Assembly: GCA_947502975.1 (NCBI GenBank)
Contig: CANNBV010000004.1
Span: forward strand, 340,931 to 404,930
Source of the DNA: an uncultured Flavobacteriaceae bacterium
GTDB lineage: Bacteria; Bacteroidota; Bacteroidia; Flavobacteriales; Flavobacteriaceae
Reading direction: 5' to 3'
DNA length: 64,000 nucleotides
The translations under genes were made by a program, and so were the position numbers. Below are positions 8,790 to 17,529 of this stretch, piece after piece; the first letter of the stretch is position 1; each line of letters starts with the position of its first letter. The notes under the pieces are model-generated. The model did not search any database. It saw only the letters and a list, made by a program, of their open reading frames with translations, and was not told the DNA's origin.

Positions 8790-9956
8790 TTAGTTAATAA
8801 TTATTTGATTGTTTTCTACTGTATAGGTGAAAGATGCAGATATACTTAGACTTTTCATTACATCATCAATATTTTCTTCATCAAATCTAGCAGTAAATCG
8901 TCTTTCATCAAGTGCCTCATTATTATTTATAATTGTAACGTTATATTGTCGCTCCAACTTTTTCTGAATATTTTTAAAAGTAACTTCTTCTAATACCAAT
9001 CTACCATTCATCCATGCAGTATGTTGCTCTAAGTTTGCTTTTCCAATGGTGATACTGTTATTTGTTTTATTCCAAGATGCCTTATATCCAGGTTTTAAAA
9101 TTGCTGGGTGTTGCGAATCAACATTTAGATTTGTTTCGTAAACCTCTACAGCACCCTCAACTAAAGCCGTATTTATAATATCATCTTCTGGATATGACGA
9201 CATATTGAACTTTGTACCCAAAACTTTTACATTTATAGTACTAGCATTTACTAAAAAGGGGTGTTTTGTGTCTTTAGTTACATCAAAAAAAGCTTCTCCA
9301 TCTAAAAAGACTTCGCGGCTTAATCCATCTAAGAATTTAATTGGATACTTTAATGATGTTCCTGCATTGAGATATACTTTTGTTCCATCAGATAAAACAA
9401 CCTGAAATCGTTTTCCATATGGCACTTTTAATGTATTGTAAGCCAATTTTTCTTCAGGTATATCTTTTTTATATTCAAGCAAATTGCCTGTATGTGTTCC
9501 TACTATTGTACCGTTAGCATTAGTAATGTTTTTAGTGGCATCTTCAGAAATGGTTTTAATCTCTCCATTATCTAATTGTATAGTAATTAACTCTTCTTCT
9601 AAAGACAATTCATTCTCAAGTACAACATTATTATTTGTGCTATTTTCAGGCTTTTGAAATAAATATCCAAGACTAAAAAACACTATAATTATGGCCGCAT
9701 ACTTTAAAAATTGCGATACATTATTATTAAAAAAGCTTTTATGTTTCTTCATTTTCTTATGAAGATCTTTTTTGATACTTTCAACATCAGGTTCGTTCAT
9801 AACAACTAGTGTTTCATAATGTGTTTTCACAAATGCATCAAACTTATGCTCATTATCAGGGTTTTTAATCCATTCTGATAGCAAATCTAAATCAGAAACA
9901 TCAGCCTCATTCGTGAGATATTTTATAATAATATGTTCTATTTTTGGGGAGCTCAT
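8790..9956 (-). CDS. FecR-family anti-sigma factor
   Basis: This 388-residue inner-membrane regulator has a cytoplasmic N-terminal ~80 residues (sigma-binding, WIKNPDNEHKFDAF), one membrane segment at about residues 84-101 (YAAIIIVFFSLGYLF), a periplasmic FecR domain (about 175-275, KVPYGKRFQVVLSDGTKVYLNAG and FLDGEAFFDVTKD), and a C-terminal DUF4974 domain (about 315-385) that contacts the STN domain of the transporter. It holds the divergently encoded ECF sigma factor until the SusC protein reports substrate. It precedes susC by 186 bases on the same strand. Its start is 20 bases downstream of the shared 32-bp promoter element. Confidence 0.93.
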   Translation of the reverse strand: MSSPKIEHIIIKYLTNEADVSDLDLLSEWIKNPDNEHKFDAFVKTHYETLVVMNEPDVESIKKDLHKKMKKHKSFFNNNVSQFLKYAAIIIVFFSLGYLFQKPENSTNNNVVLENELSLEEELITIQLDNGEIKTISEDATKNITNANGTIVGTHTGNLLEYKKDIPEEKLAYNTLKVPYGKRFQVVLSDGTKVYLNAGTSLKYPIKFLDGLSREVFLDGEAFFDVTKDTKHPFLVNASTINVKVLGTKFNMSSYPEDDIINTALVEGAVEVYETNLNVDSQHPAILKPGYKASWNKTNNSITIGKANLEQHTAWMNGRLVLEEVTFKNIQKKLERQYNVTIINNNEALDERRFTARFDEENIDDVMKSLSISASFTYTVENNQIIIN

Positions 9957-9976
9957 TTTAATGGTGTTTATAGTTA

Positions 9977-10008
9977 GACAATGCCCATTTAGAATACCCT
10001 AAGTTTTT
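9977..10008 (-). promoter_or_regulatory. Predicted ECF-sigma promoter of the fecR-susCD operon
   Basis: On the minus strand this 32-base element has an A tract, the core cttagggtattctaaa, then tgggcattgtc. It ends 20 bases before the fecR ATG. A copy with one mismatch lies before the type IX-secreted protein gene (10807-10838), in the same orientation to its gene. ECF promoters usually carry AAC near -35 and GTC near -10; both are present (AACTT and TTGTC), although the distance between them (23 bases) is longer than in well-studied ECF promoters. Confidence 0.65.
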
Positions 10009-10086
10009 TAACTTTTTTTTACTTAAAACATCATTTTTTTACATATTTGTATCACTAATAGTGTTTTAACATAATTTATATATTCA

Positions 10087-10683
10087 TTGTCAGTGAATTA
10101 CAATGACCAAACAACATTAATACTACATTTAAAAAAAGGAGAAGAAAACGCCTTTATCTATTTGGTAGAAACCTATAGTAATAGGTTATATGGTTATGCA
10201 CTAAGTTTATCTCATGATAAAGTTATAGCTCAAGATGTTCTTCAAAATGTATTTTTACGTATTTGGGAAAAACGAAAAACTATTGATATTAATACCTCAT
10301 TTCAAAACTATTTATATAAAAGTGTTTATAATGAGTTTTTAAATATTTATAAGAAACAAAAATCAACAATGTTATTAGAGCAAAAGTATTTTGAATCACT
10401 AGAAAGAATTACTTTAGGCTATAATGATATCTCTCTTAAAAAAGCCATAGAAAAAATCACTATTGAAATACAAAACCTTCCTCCAAAATGTAGAGAAGTA
10501 TTTGTGCTTAGTAGAAAAGACGGACTAACAAATATTGAAATATCTGATTATCTCAACGTTTCCATAAAAACCGTAGAGGCACATATAACAAAAGCCTTCT
10601 CTGAACTTAGAAAAAAATTAGGGGATAACCTTGAATCTTTTTTATTTTTACTTCTAGACTATCCTAAACATCTTAAACGATAA
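10087..10683 (+). CDS. ECF RNA polymerase sigma factor (FecI-like)
   Basis: The protein is 198 residues. Sigma region 2 lies at about residues 10-90 (ENAFIYLVETYSNRLYGYAL and AQDVLQNVFLRIWEKR). Region 4 lies at about 120-185 (LPPKCREVFVLSRKDGLTN, then the helix-turn-helix EISDYLNVSIKTVEAHITKA). No in-frame ATG is available near the 5' end. TTG at 10087, or GTG at 10093, is the likely start; the N-terminal length fits the family either way. It is divergent to fecR, the usual sigma/anti-sigma arrangement for SusC loci, and should direct transcription from the two copies of the 32-bp element. A CATATTTG box near 10041-10048 may serve as its own housekeeping promoter. Confidence 0.92.
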   Translation: MSVNYNDQTTLILHLKKGEENAFIYLVETYSNRLYGYALSLSHDKVIAQDVLQNVFLRIWEKRKTIDINTSFQNYLYKSVYNEFLNIYKKQKSTMLLEQKYFESLERITLGYNDISLKKAIEKITIEIQNLPPKCREVFVLSRKDGLTNIEISDYLNVSIKTVEAHITKAFSELRKKLGDNLESFLFLLLDYPKHLKR

Positions 10684-10703
10684 TCTAAGCAATCGTTAGA
10701 TTA
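10681..10703 (+). terminator. Hairpin at the sigma gene stop codon
   Basis: TAATCTAA (including the stop codon) and TTAGATTA form a perfect 8-bp inverted repeat with a 7-base loop. No T tract follows, so it is a weak terminator at best or an mRNA-end stabiliser. Confidence 0.35.
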
Positions 10704-10806
10704 CTGTAAAAGAGAATATTTTATTTCTAAAACAACACCTTTAAAAATTTCTTTATTAATTAGAAAACGGTTGTATTTAAATCATTCTGTTTTTAAAATT
10801 AAACAA

Positions 10807-10838
10807 AAAAACTTAGGGTATTCTAAACGGGCATTGTC
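10807..10838 (+). promoter_or_regulatory. Second copy of the ECF-sigma promoter element
   Basis: It is identical to the element upstream of fecR at 31 of 32 positions (C for T in aaacggg/aaatggg). It lies 34 bases before the ATG of the type IX-secreted protein gene. The conservation is confined to this element plus the A tract ahead of it, which argues for selection as a promoter and not for a recent duplication. Confidence 0.65.
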
Positions 10839-10872
10839 ACTTAAATATACGAACTTCTAAAAATTTAAAGTG

Positions 10873-12345
10873 ATGGAAAAAAAATTACTCAGCTTTGTTG
10901 TACTAATAATTGTAAGTACTTCAGGCTATTCGCAAACACTCTGGGAAGAGGATTTTGAAACTTATAACCTTCTCACAGGGTTAGTTGGTATTAATCCAAC
11001 CGAAGTTGGAGATTATCCAGCAACAACGCCTTTTACAATTGATGCAACAGATACAGATTTCAACGATAGTGATAATGACTACATTAGAATTTCAGGAGAA
11101 AAAATCGAAGCCAGAGATTTAGATGGTGAAGCCATTATTACTTTTGATGCTGTAGATATTTCTAGCCAAACAGGAAATGTAACTATCGCCATAGGAGATG
11201 TTGATTTTAATATTACATCGAGCTCATCAAATTGGGGGGGAGGAGAATATATTGACGTACTGTATTCTTTAGATAATGGTACTACCTTTACCCTTATTGT
11301 TAACCATAACGGTTTGGGAGATGCTGAACATACTTTTATTATTCCAGAGGCAGGACTTGCAGATGGTGAAGATTTAGATACTTTTGTTATGGAGACTATC
11401 GATCCAGGTGCAGCAACCTCTATTATTCTTCAATTAAGAGGTGAAAATACTGGTTCTAATGAGGAATTTGAATTTGATGATATTGATATTTCTAGAAATG
11501 CTGTTTCACTATGGAGTGAGGATTTTTCCGGATATACAGAACCATCTGGTGTTATAGGAACTAGCTCTGAAGGATTTGCAAATTCTGGTGATTATCCTTC
11601 TAGTGTAACAAAATGGACTTTAGGGCTATTAGATGCTAATCAGTTAAAGACAACTGCTGACTTCGCACTAGTAACTGATGCCTCCGAAAACGGTTCCAAA
11701 GTCTATAAATTAAATGATGTGAATGATAATGTTACTTTTGAAACTCAAGCCATTACGATAAGTGGTGAATCTCAAATTACCTTTGGCATGGATATTACGT
11801 TTGACGAAACGTCATATGAAGCTGATGATTTCGTTGATGTTTTTTATTCCATAGATGGCGGAACTATTTTTACATTGGTACAAGATGACGGTAGTGGACA
11901 CACTTTTGGAGGCGATAATATAACCGCTAATTACAATACTCCAACTACAAAAAGCGTACAATTTTCCGAAACATTAAATGGGTTATCAGCATCTGAACTT
12001 ATTATAAGAATTGTTGCTATTAGCGATAGCGCATCTGAAGACTATGAAATTGATAATATTAAAGTTGTAGTAGGAAATTCTTTAAGTATCACATCAAATG
12101 AATTAGATAGATCAATAAATTTATATCCTAACCCTGTTGAAAATGGTCTGCTTCACTTAAAATCAACATTAAACAACACCTTATCTATTGATCTTTATGA
12201 TATCTCAGGCCGTAAAGTTTTTAGTTCCAAAATAGAAAACCAACCTATTACAAAACTAAATGTTAATTATTTAAAAAGTGGTATTTACCTTGCTAAGCTA
12301 ACACAAGGCAATACTAATATTACAAAAAAGGTAGTTATTAAATAA
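10873..12345 (+). CDS. Secreted protein with type IX secretion sorting domain
   Basis: ATG at 10873 is preferred over the GTG one codon upstream; it gives 490 residues with a clean signal peptide (about 20 residues, ending GYSQ). The body holds two related beta-rich units. Each begins with a W-x-EDF motif (LWEEDFETY, LWSEDFSGY) and contains a DVxYSxDxGTxFTLVxxxG stretch, as in concanavalin/CUB-like modules. The last ~80 residues are a typical type A sorting domain (LYPNPVENG, IYLAKLTQG, KKVVIK), so the protein is exported through the type IX system and anchored or released. It shares the ECF promoter element with the fecR operon and so probably works on, or binds, the substrate of that SusCD system. 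No catalytic motif was recognised. Confidence 0.85.
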   Translation: MEKKLLSFVVLIIVSTSGYSQTLWEEDFETYNLLTGLVGINPTEVGDYPATTPFTIDATDTDFNDSDNDYIRISGEKIEARDLDGEAIITFDAVDISSQTGNVTIAIGDVDFNITSSSSNWGGGEYIDVLYSLDNGTTFTLIVNHNGLGDAEHTFIIPEAGLADGEDLDTFVMETIDPGAATSIILQLRGENTGSNEEFEFDDIDISRNAVSLWSEDFSGYTEPSGVIGTSSEGFANSGDYPSSVTKWTLGLLDANQLKTTADFALVTDASENGSKVYKLNDVNDNVTFETQAITISGESQITFGMDITFDETSYEADDFVDVFYSIDGGTIFTLVQDDGSGHTFGGDNITANYNTPTTKSVQFSETLNGLSASELIIRIVAISDSASEDYEIDNIKVVVGNSLSITSNELDRSINLYPNPVENGLLHLKSTLNNTLSIDLYDISGRKVFSSKIENQPITKLNVNYLKSGIYLAKLTQGNTNITKKVVIK

Positions 12346-12355
12346 AGATAATTTT

Positions 12356-12388
12356 AAAACCCTCAAATATTAACCTTTGAGGGTTTTT
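12356..12388. terminator. Bidirectional terminator between convergent genes
   Basis: The 12-bp stem AAAACCCTCAAA/TTTGAGGGTTTT has an 8-base loop and T-rich flanks on both strands. It can end both the plus-strand secreted-protein gene and the minus-strand metG. Confidence 0.85.
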
Positions 12389-12400
12389 CAATATAAATTT

Positions 12401-14467
12401 TTAGCTGACATTTAACCCATTACTAACCTCAGCATCATCAGGATTCACAAACACCAATTTCCCTTCAGGTGTCTCCGTCATCAAAATCATACCCTGACTT
12501 TCCACGCCTCTTAACGCTCTTGGTGCTAGATTTACTAAAACTGTAACGCGCTTTCCGATAACTTCTTCAGCACTAAAACTTTCGGCAATACCTGACACTA
12601 TGGTTCTGGTATCAATACCCGTATCTACTTTAAGCTTTAATAACTTTTTAGTTTTTGGCATTTTTTCAGCGTCCAAAATGGTACCTACACGAATATCTAG
12701 CTTTGTAAAATCCTCAAAAGTAATGGTCTCTTTTTGAGGTTCTACAGTTTTATTTGCCGCTTCGTTTGCTTTTTTACTGGCTTCTAATTTGTCAAGTTGT
12801 TTTTGAATTGTAGCGTCTTCTATTTTAGAGAATAATAATTCTGCTTTTCCTATTTGGTGATTTGCTGGGAGTAATACCGATTTGGTTGAAATATCGTTCC
12901 AAGACATCTCGATTGCGCTCGATGTGACATTGAGAATCTTCTTTAATTTTTCGGATGTAAACGGTAAAAATGGTTCGCTTAAAGTCGCTAAAGCACTTGC
13001 TATTTGTAATGCAACATACATTATTGTTTTTGTTCTTTCTTCATCTACTTTAACAACTTTCCAAGGTTCAGCATCAGCCAAATATTTGTTTCCTAAGCGT
13101 GCTAAATTCATCAACTCTTGTCCCGCCTCTCTAAAACGGTAACGCTCAATGGAACTTGCAATTACATCTGGATAGGCTTTTACTGCTGCCAAGGTTTCTT
13201 CATCAACTTTATCAAACGAAGAAGGCTCTGGAACTATACCACCATAATACTTGTTAGTCAATACAACTACGCGATTAATGAAATTCCCAAAAATTGCTAC
13301 TAACTCATTATTGTTTCTCGCTTGAAAATCTTTCCACGTAAAATCATTATCCTTAGTTTCTGGTGCATTTGCATTTAGTGCATAACGTAATACATCCTGT
13401 TGCCCCGGAAATTCTTCTAAATAATCGGGTAACCAAACAGCCCAATTCTTAGAAGTTGATAGTTTATTGCCTTCTAAATTTAAAAACTCGTTAGCAGGTA
13501 CATTTTCTGGTAAAATATAACTACCCTCAGCTTTTAACATTGCCGGAAATATAATACAGTGAAATACAATATTATCTTTCCCAATAAAATGTACCAATTT
13601 AGTGTCTTTATCTTTCCAATAGGGTTCCCATGCTTTACCTTCTCTTTCTGCCCACTCTTTGGTTGAAGAGATATAACCTATGGGTGCATCAAACCAAACA
13701 TATAATACTTTACCCTCACCACCTTGAGCTGGCACCGGAATACCCCAATCTAAATCTCGAGTTACCGCTCTTGGTCGTAAACCATCATCAATCCATGATT
13801 TACATTGTCCGTATACATTTGGTTTCCAATCTTTTTTGTGGCCTTCTAAAATCCATTCTTTTAAAAATGCTTCGTGTTTATCTAAAGGTAAGAACCAATG
13901 TTTCGTTTGCTTTAAGGTGGGTACATTACCTGTAATTGCCGATTTTGGATTAATCAAATCCGTAGCATTATGGCTCGTTCCACAGTTTTCACATTGATCA
14001 CCATAACTCTCTTCATTTCCACATTTTGGACAAGTGCCTACTACAAATCGATCTGCTAAAAACTGATTTGCTTCTTCATCATATAATTGTTCTGTAGTTT
14101 CTTCAATAAATTCATCTTTAGCATCTAAAGTCTTAAAAAACTCCGAAGCTGTTTCATGATGAATCGGCGCAGAAGTACGAGAGTAATTATCATAAGTAAT
14201 TCCAAAATCTTCAAACGATTTTTTGATGATGGCGTGATATTTATCTACGATGTCTTGAGGCGATACGCCTTCTTTCTTTGCCTTTATAGTAATAGGCACA
14301 CCATGCTCATCACTTCCACCAATAAACGCCACATCATTACCTGTTAAACGTAAATAACGCGCATAAATATCAGCAGGAACATACACACCTGCTAGATGTC
14401 CAATGTGGATTGGGCCGTTTGTGTATGGCAATGCTGTGGTAATGGTATATCGTTTTGGTTTGTTCAT
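12401..14467 (-). CDS. metG: Methionyl-tRNA synthetase
   Basis: This enzyme charges tRNA-Met in the cytoplasm. The start at 14467 ([15 protein letters not shown]) gives 688 residues and matches the family; the frame opens 10 codons earlier but that extension is not conserved in type. Visible motifs are the class I HIGH signature at residues 21-24, the zinc knuckle [17 protein letters not shown] near residues 145-160, the KMSKS-equivalent KLSTSKNW near residue 340, and a C-terminal EMAPII-like tRNA-binding domain ([19 protein letters not shown]) over the last ~110 residues. It is a dimeric MetRS of the long type. It stands alone, divergent from the S66 peptidase gene and convergent with the secreted-protein gene. 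Confidence 0.97.
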   Translation of the reverse strand: MNKPKRYTITTALPYTNGPIHIGHLAGVYVPADIYARYLRLTGNDVAFIGGSDEHGVPITIKAKKEGVSPQDIVDKYHAIIKKSFEDFGITYDNYSRTSAPIHHETASEFFKTLDAKDEFIEETTEQLYDEEANQFLADRFVVGTCPKCGNEESYGDQCENCGTSHNATDLINPKSAITGNVPTLKQTKHWFLPLDKHEAFLKEWILEGHKKDWKPNVYGQCKSWIDDGLRPRAVTRDLDWGIPVPAQGGEGKVLYVWFDAPIGYISSTKEWAEREGKAWEPYWKDKDTKLVHFIGKDNIVFHCIIFPAMLKAEGSYILPENVPANEFLNLEGNKLSTSKNWAVWLPDYLEEFPGQQDVLRYALNANAPETKDNDFTWKDFQARNNNELVAIFGNFINRVVVLTNKYYGGIVPEPSSFDKVDEETLAAVKAYPDVIASSIERYRFREAGQELMNLARLGNKYLADAEPWKVVKVDEERTKTIMYVALQIASALATLSEPFLPFTSEKLKKILNVTSSAIEMSWNDISTKSVLLPANHQIGKAELLFSKIEDATIQKQLDKLEASKKANEAANKTVEPQKETITFEDFTKLDIRVGTILDAEKMPKTKKLLKLKVDTGIDTRTIVSGIAESFSAEEVIGKRVTVLVNLAPRALRGVESQGMILMTETPEGKLVFVNPDDAEVSNGLNVS

Positions 14468-14647
14468 CAGTCTTAAAATTAGGCCGTAAAAGTACACATT
14501 TTAGAGGCTTTTTAGAAAAAAATCGCAGTAATCCTAAACCTATTAAATTAATATTAAAAATAAGATCCCGTTTTTCAGCAGGATTAGTTCAACTTACAAC
14601 TTTAACTTCGCTCTTCGCGCTTGCTAAAGTAGAGTTTCACTAAAAAA

Positions 14648-15682
14648 ATGTACATTTACATTATGCAGAAAAACCTACTAGTTATTCATCTATTTTGTAT
14701 TCTTTTTTTCTTTGGAATAAAGACTAACAGTGCTCAAAATTCAACACTAAAAAAACCTAATACTATTTTGATACAACCACCATATTTAAAACAAGGAGAT
14801 ACCGTTGCAATTGTTGCTCCTGCAGGTATTTTAAAAAATAGAGAAGGCGAAATCAATAAAGCAAAAGCGTTATTAAAAAGTTGGGGCTTACATACAGTTG
14901 TAGGCAAACATGTATTTAATCAAGGGCGACATTTTGCAGGAACTGATGATGAACGTTGTGAAGATTTCCAAAATGCTTTAGACAACTCTAGCATTAGTGC
15001 TATTTGGTGCGCGCGTGGCGGCTATGGTAGTGTTAGAATTTTAGACAAACTAGATTGGACTGCGTTTAAGGAAAGACCTAAATGGATTATAGGATATTCT
15101 GATATTACGGCTATTCATAGTGAAGTGCATAATCTTGGTTTTCAATCTATTCATTCTATGATGTGTACAAGCTTACAAGATGATGTAGAAACCATAAAAG
15201 AAGCTGTTTCTACTTTTAAGGCTGCTATTTTTGGAAAAGATTTAGCTTACAATTTAAAAGGCTCTCAATATAATCAAATAGGAACAGTTACTGCCCCTAT
15301 AGTTGGTGGGAATCTAACAATTTTACATACCATGCTAGGTTCTAAAACTAGTATTGATACTTCTGGAAAGATTTTATTTATAGAAGAAATTGGAGAATAC
15401 AAATACCATATAGACCGCATGTTACAAAGTTTAAAACGCGCTGGATATTTTGACAACTGTAAAGGTGTGATTATTGGAGACATGACGAAAATAAAACGCA
15501 ATACTACACCTTGGGGGTCGTCTATAGAACAGTTAATTTTAGATGTACTGTCAGAATATAATTTCCCCATTGCTTTTCATATGAAAGCTGGTCATGAAAA
15601 GGATAACCGTGCATTACTTCTTGGAAAACCTATTGAATTAAACGTTAGAAAGGAGCAATCTCAAGTTAAATTCATCAATTAA
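14648..15682 (+). CDS. S66-family muramoyltetrapeptide (LD-) carboxypeptidase
   Basis: The 344-residue serine peptidase should trim the terminal D-alanine from muropeptide tetrapeptides during cell-wall recycling. A hydrophobic segment at residues 8-30 suggests a signal peptide or N-terminal anchor, so it may act in the periplasm, unlike cytoplasmic LdcA. The S66 landmarks are present: GDTVAIVAPAG at the start of the fold, ARGGYGS near 122-128, the nucleophile elbow IIGYSD with Ser151, LFIEEIGEY carrying the catalytic Glu, and FHMKAGHEKDN carrying the catalytic His. ATG at 14663 (MQKNLLVIH) is an alternative start and keeps the signal segment. It is a single gene. Confidence 0.88.
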   Translation: MYIYIMQKNLLVIHLFCILFFFGIKTNSAQNSTLKKPNTILIQPPYLKQGDTVAIVAPAGILKNREGEINKAKALLKSWGLHTVVGKHVFNQGRHFAGTDDERCEDFQNALDNSSISAIWCARGGYGSVRILDKLDWTAFKERPKWIIGYSDITAIHSEVHNLGFQSIHSMMCTSLQDDVETIKEAVSTFKAAIFGKDLAYNLKGSQYNQIGTVTAPIVGGNLTILHTMLGSKTSIDTSGKILFIEEIGEYKYHIDRMLQSLKRAGYFDNCKGVIIGDMTKIKRNTTPWGSSIEQLILDVLSEYNFPIAFHMKAGHEKDNRALLLGKPIELNVRKEQSQVKFIN

Positions 15683-15883
15683 TACCGGTTTTTAGATAAA
15701 TATCTTTACAAAATCAGCTTAAAACCCTCAATAACACTAGGTTTTTCGTCTAATAAATTGACGCTTCATAGATACCACTGGTTGTTGGACGTTTAATCCA
15801 ATACAATCACCTATTAATTTTAAAAATTGTTAATATCCGCAGTAAACTTGCATGTAATTAATAACTTTTAAAAAGTCCCTGTT

Positions 15884-16114
15884 ATGAAAAAAATATTACT
15901 CGCAAGTGCAATGATTTTATTGTCTGTTGGTGTAAACGCCGATGACATTATTAATACTGATTTAAATCTCCAAAATCCTGATGTAAGAAAGTGTCTATTA
16001 GAAGCTTCTAAGGAAGACGGCTGGCAATTAAAATCAGTTTATATGAATACTAGTGATGAATTAGTAATGGTATTCGATAAAGGAAATTCTACAAAAATTT
16101 ACAAAAGCAAATAA
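15884..16114 (+). CDS. Small exported protein of unknown function
   Basis: This 76-residue protein has a textbook signal peptide (MKKILLASAMILLSVGVNA, cleavage before DD), leaving a mature ~57-residue acidic domain with one Cys (RKCLLEASKEDGW) and a KSVYMNTSDELVMVF strand pair. I do not recognise the family. It has its own terminator directly downstream, and a weak promoter-like TAAACTTG near 15847, so it is probably monocistronic. The 200 bases before it hold no other gene that I could see. Confidence 0.7.
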   Translation: MKKILLASAMILLSVGVNADDIINTDLNLQNPDVRKCLLEASKEDGWQLKSVYMNTSDELVMVFDKGNSTKIYKSK

Positions 16115-16138
16115 CTATTATCAACAACGATCCCTCAC

Positions 16139-16174
16139 AACCAACTATTCAACTCTCGTTTAGTTGGTTTTTTT
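16139..16174 (+). terminator. Terminator of the small exported protein gene
   Basis: The 8-bp stem AACCAACT/AGTTGGTT (16139-16146 with 16162-16169) runs into seven T. It overlaps the 3' end of the convergent DUF1569 gene by two bases. Confidence 0.75.
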
Positions 16175-16625
16175 ATACCCCGAATTGACTTAAATGATGG
16201 TCTAAATGTTTGTAAAACATATTATTCCACTCCTGTTTATTCAGAGCTCCAAATGAATGCGACTCTCGTCCGTCAAAGTAGGTTTCTCCTAGGTTTTGTG
16301 TTTTCTCTAAATAATCAATTAATCGCTTTTTTTCTTCCTCAAAATTTTTGTTATCCGTGATTAAAAACTGTGGAGCTGTCCTACCGTTCCTTTTGTATGG
16401 CTTCTCACTTACTACAGTATTCTTTACAAATAGTTTCAGCATGAATTTTGCAAATCCATTTGGCTTTTTATGTTTATCCTCATAAGCCATTTCATATGTA
16501 ACATTACAATGAGCCAGCATTTGGTCTGCACTCATTTTGCCCCATTCTGGTTTAGTTGAAGACTCTAATTTGTTGACTCTCTCAATAACTTCGTTAGTTA
16601 CATTTTGATCAAAAATATTTTTCAT
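16173..16625 (-). CDS. DUF1569 (DinB-like) protein
   Basis: The protein is 150 residues. KPEWGKMSADQMLAHCNVTYE and, at the C-terminus, LNKQEWNNMFYKHLDHHLSQFG are hallmarks of DUF1569. This is a four-helix DinB-like family whose conserved His residues can form a metal site (His in MLAHC and HLDHH here). The function is unknown; relatives include thiol-dependent transferases, but no substrate can be inferred. It is monocistronic with a 160-base upstream gap. Confidence 0.8.
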   Translation of the reverse strand: MKNIFDQNVTNEVIERVNKLESSTKPEWGKMSADQMLAHCNVTYEMAYEDKHKKPNGFAKFMLKLFVKNTVVSEKPYKRNGRTAPQFLITDNKNFEEEKKRLIDYLEKTQNLGETYFDGRESHSFGALNKQEWNNMFYKHLDHHLSQFGV

Positions 16626-16787
16626 GATTTTTCAGATTGATAAATTTCACTTCCTGCAAGTTATTTATTTTAATTCTACTTTGAAAACTTTAAAATGAGA
16701 GTTCACGACTCATTTAAATAAGTTCACCTTATTTTAAATCATTTATACTTAACAGAAATTGAAAAATTTTAATCACCTTAAATCTGT

Positions 16788-17366
16788 TTAGTTATTTTTC
16801 CATTCTATTCTTACATCAAATTCAATAGCATCTGAAATCACATCATCTTTTACTGATGATAATATGCCTTTGCTACTATAAGTAACATGCCATAGTGTCC
16901 TATCAATAATAAATTTTGAGTTCAGGACAGATGTATCAGAACTATTTTCAACTTTGGCTCTAAAGCTAATTTCATTTGTAACTTCTTTTATTGTTAAATC
17001 TGCAATAACTTGATAAATATTATTGCCTTTATCAATAGCCTTTTTAATTTCTAATTTAGAATTAGGAAATGTCTCTACCTCAAAAAAATCTTCTCCTTTA
17101 AGATGATTTACCAACATTTCATTATACTTTCCATCTGTGTTTTTTATGGTATTCATATCAATTTCAAATGCTCCTCCAATAAGCGTGGTTCCATCCATTT
17201 CTAATACTCCATTTTTAAAATTAACAGTGCCATAATGTGTATTAAACTTAAATAAATTAGAACCTTTCCATTTGATAATACTTTTATCCGAATTTATAGA
17301 TGTTTTTAATTGTGCTGTTGCCAAAAGCGAAAATCCTAAGGCTAAAAATGTTACTAATGTTTTCAT
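16788..17366 (-). CDS. YceI-family periplasmic lipid-binding protein
   Basis: Starting at 17366 gives MKTLVTFLALGFSLLATAQ, a clean signal peptide, and a 192-residue precursor; the frame opens 17 codons earlier, but that would put basic residues ahead of the signal. The body is a lipocalin-like YceI barrel: SIIKWKGSNLFKFNTHYGTV, the stretch GGAFEIDMNTIKNTDG, HLKGEDFFEVETFP, and the family-typical LTIKEVTNEISF. YceI proteins bind isoprenoid or fatty-acid-like ligands in the periplasm; the physiological ligand here is unknown. It is a single gene. Confidence 0.9.
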   Translation of the reverse strand: MKTLVTFLALGFSLLATAQLKTSINSDKSIIKWKGSNLFKFNTHYGTVNFKNGVLEMDGTTLIGGAFEIDMNTIKNTDGKYNEMLVNHLKGEDFFEVETFPNSKLEIKKAIDKGNNIYQVIADLTIKEVTNEISFRAKVENSSDTSVLNSKFIIDRTLWHVTYSSKGILSSVKDDVISDAIEFDVRIEWKNN

Positions 17367-17529
17367 GATATTTTGTTTTTTGATAAAACTAAAAAGGCTT
17401 CTTTTGGGAAGTGTCAAAAAATTGTAAAAGAAGTGTGAAGTAGTGTAAAAAGTTTCCTGTTTTAACGTAGCAGGAGGCTATTTCTATTATTGGTGCTAAT
17501 TATATTCACAAATAAATTCAAATTCTCCT

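Noticed and set aside
10681..10703. Sigma-gene hairpin as a strong terminator or attachment site
   Set aside because: No T tract, AT-only arms and no repeat partner elsewhere.
14565..14647. Possible inverted repeat (ACTTTA/TAAAGT) between metG and the S66 peptidase gene
   Set aside because: Short arms and a long loop; expected by chance in AT-rich DNA.
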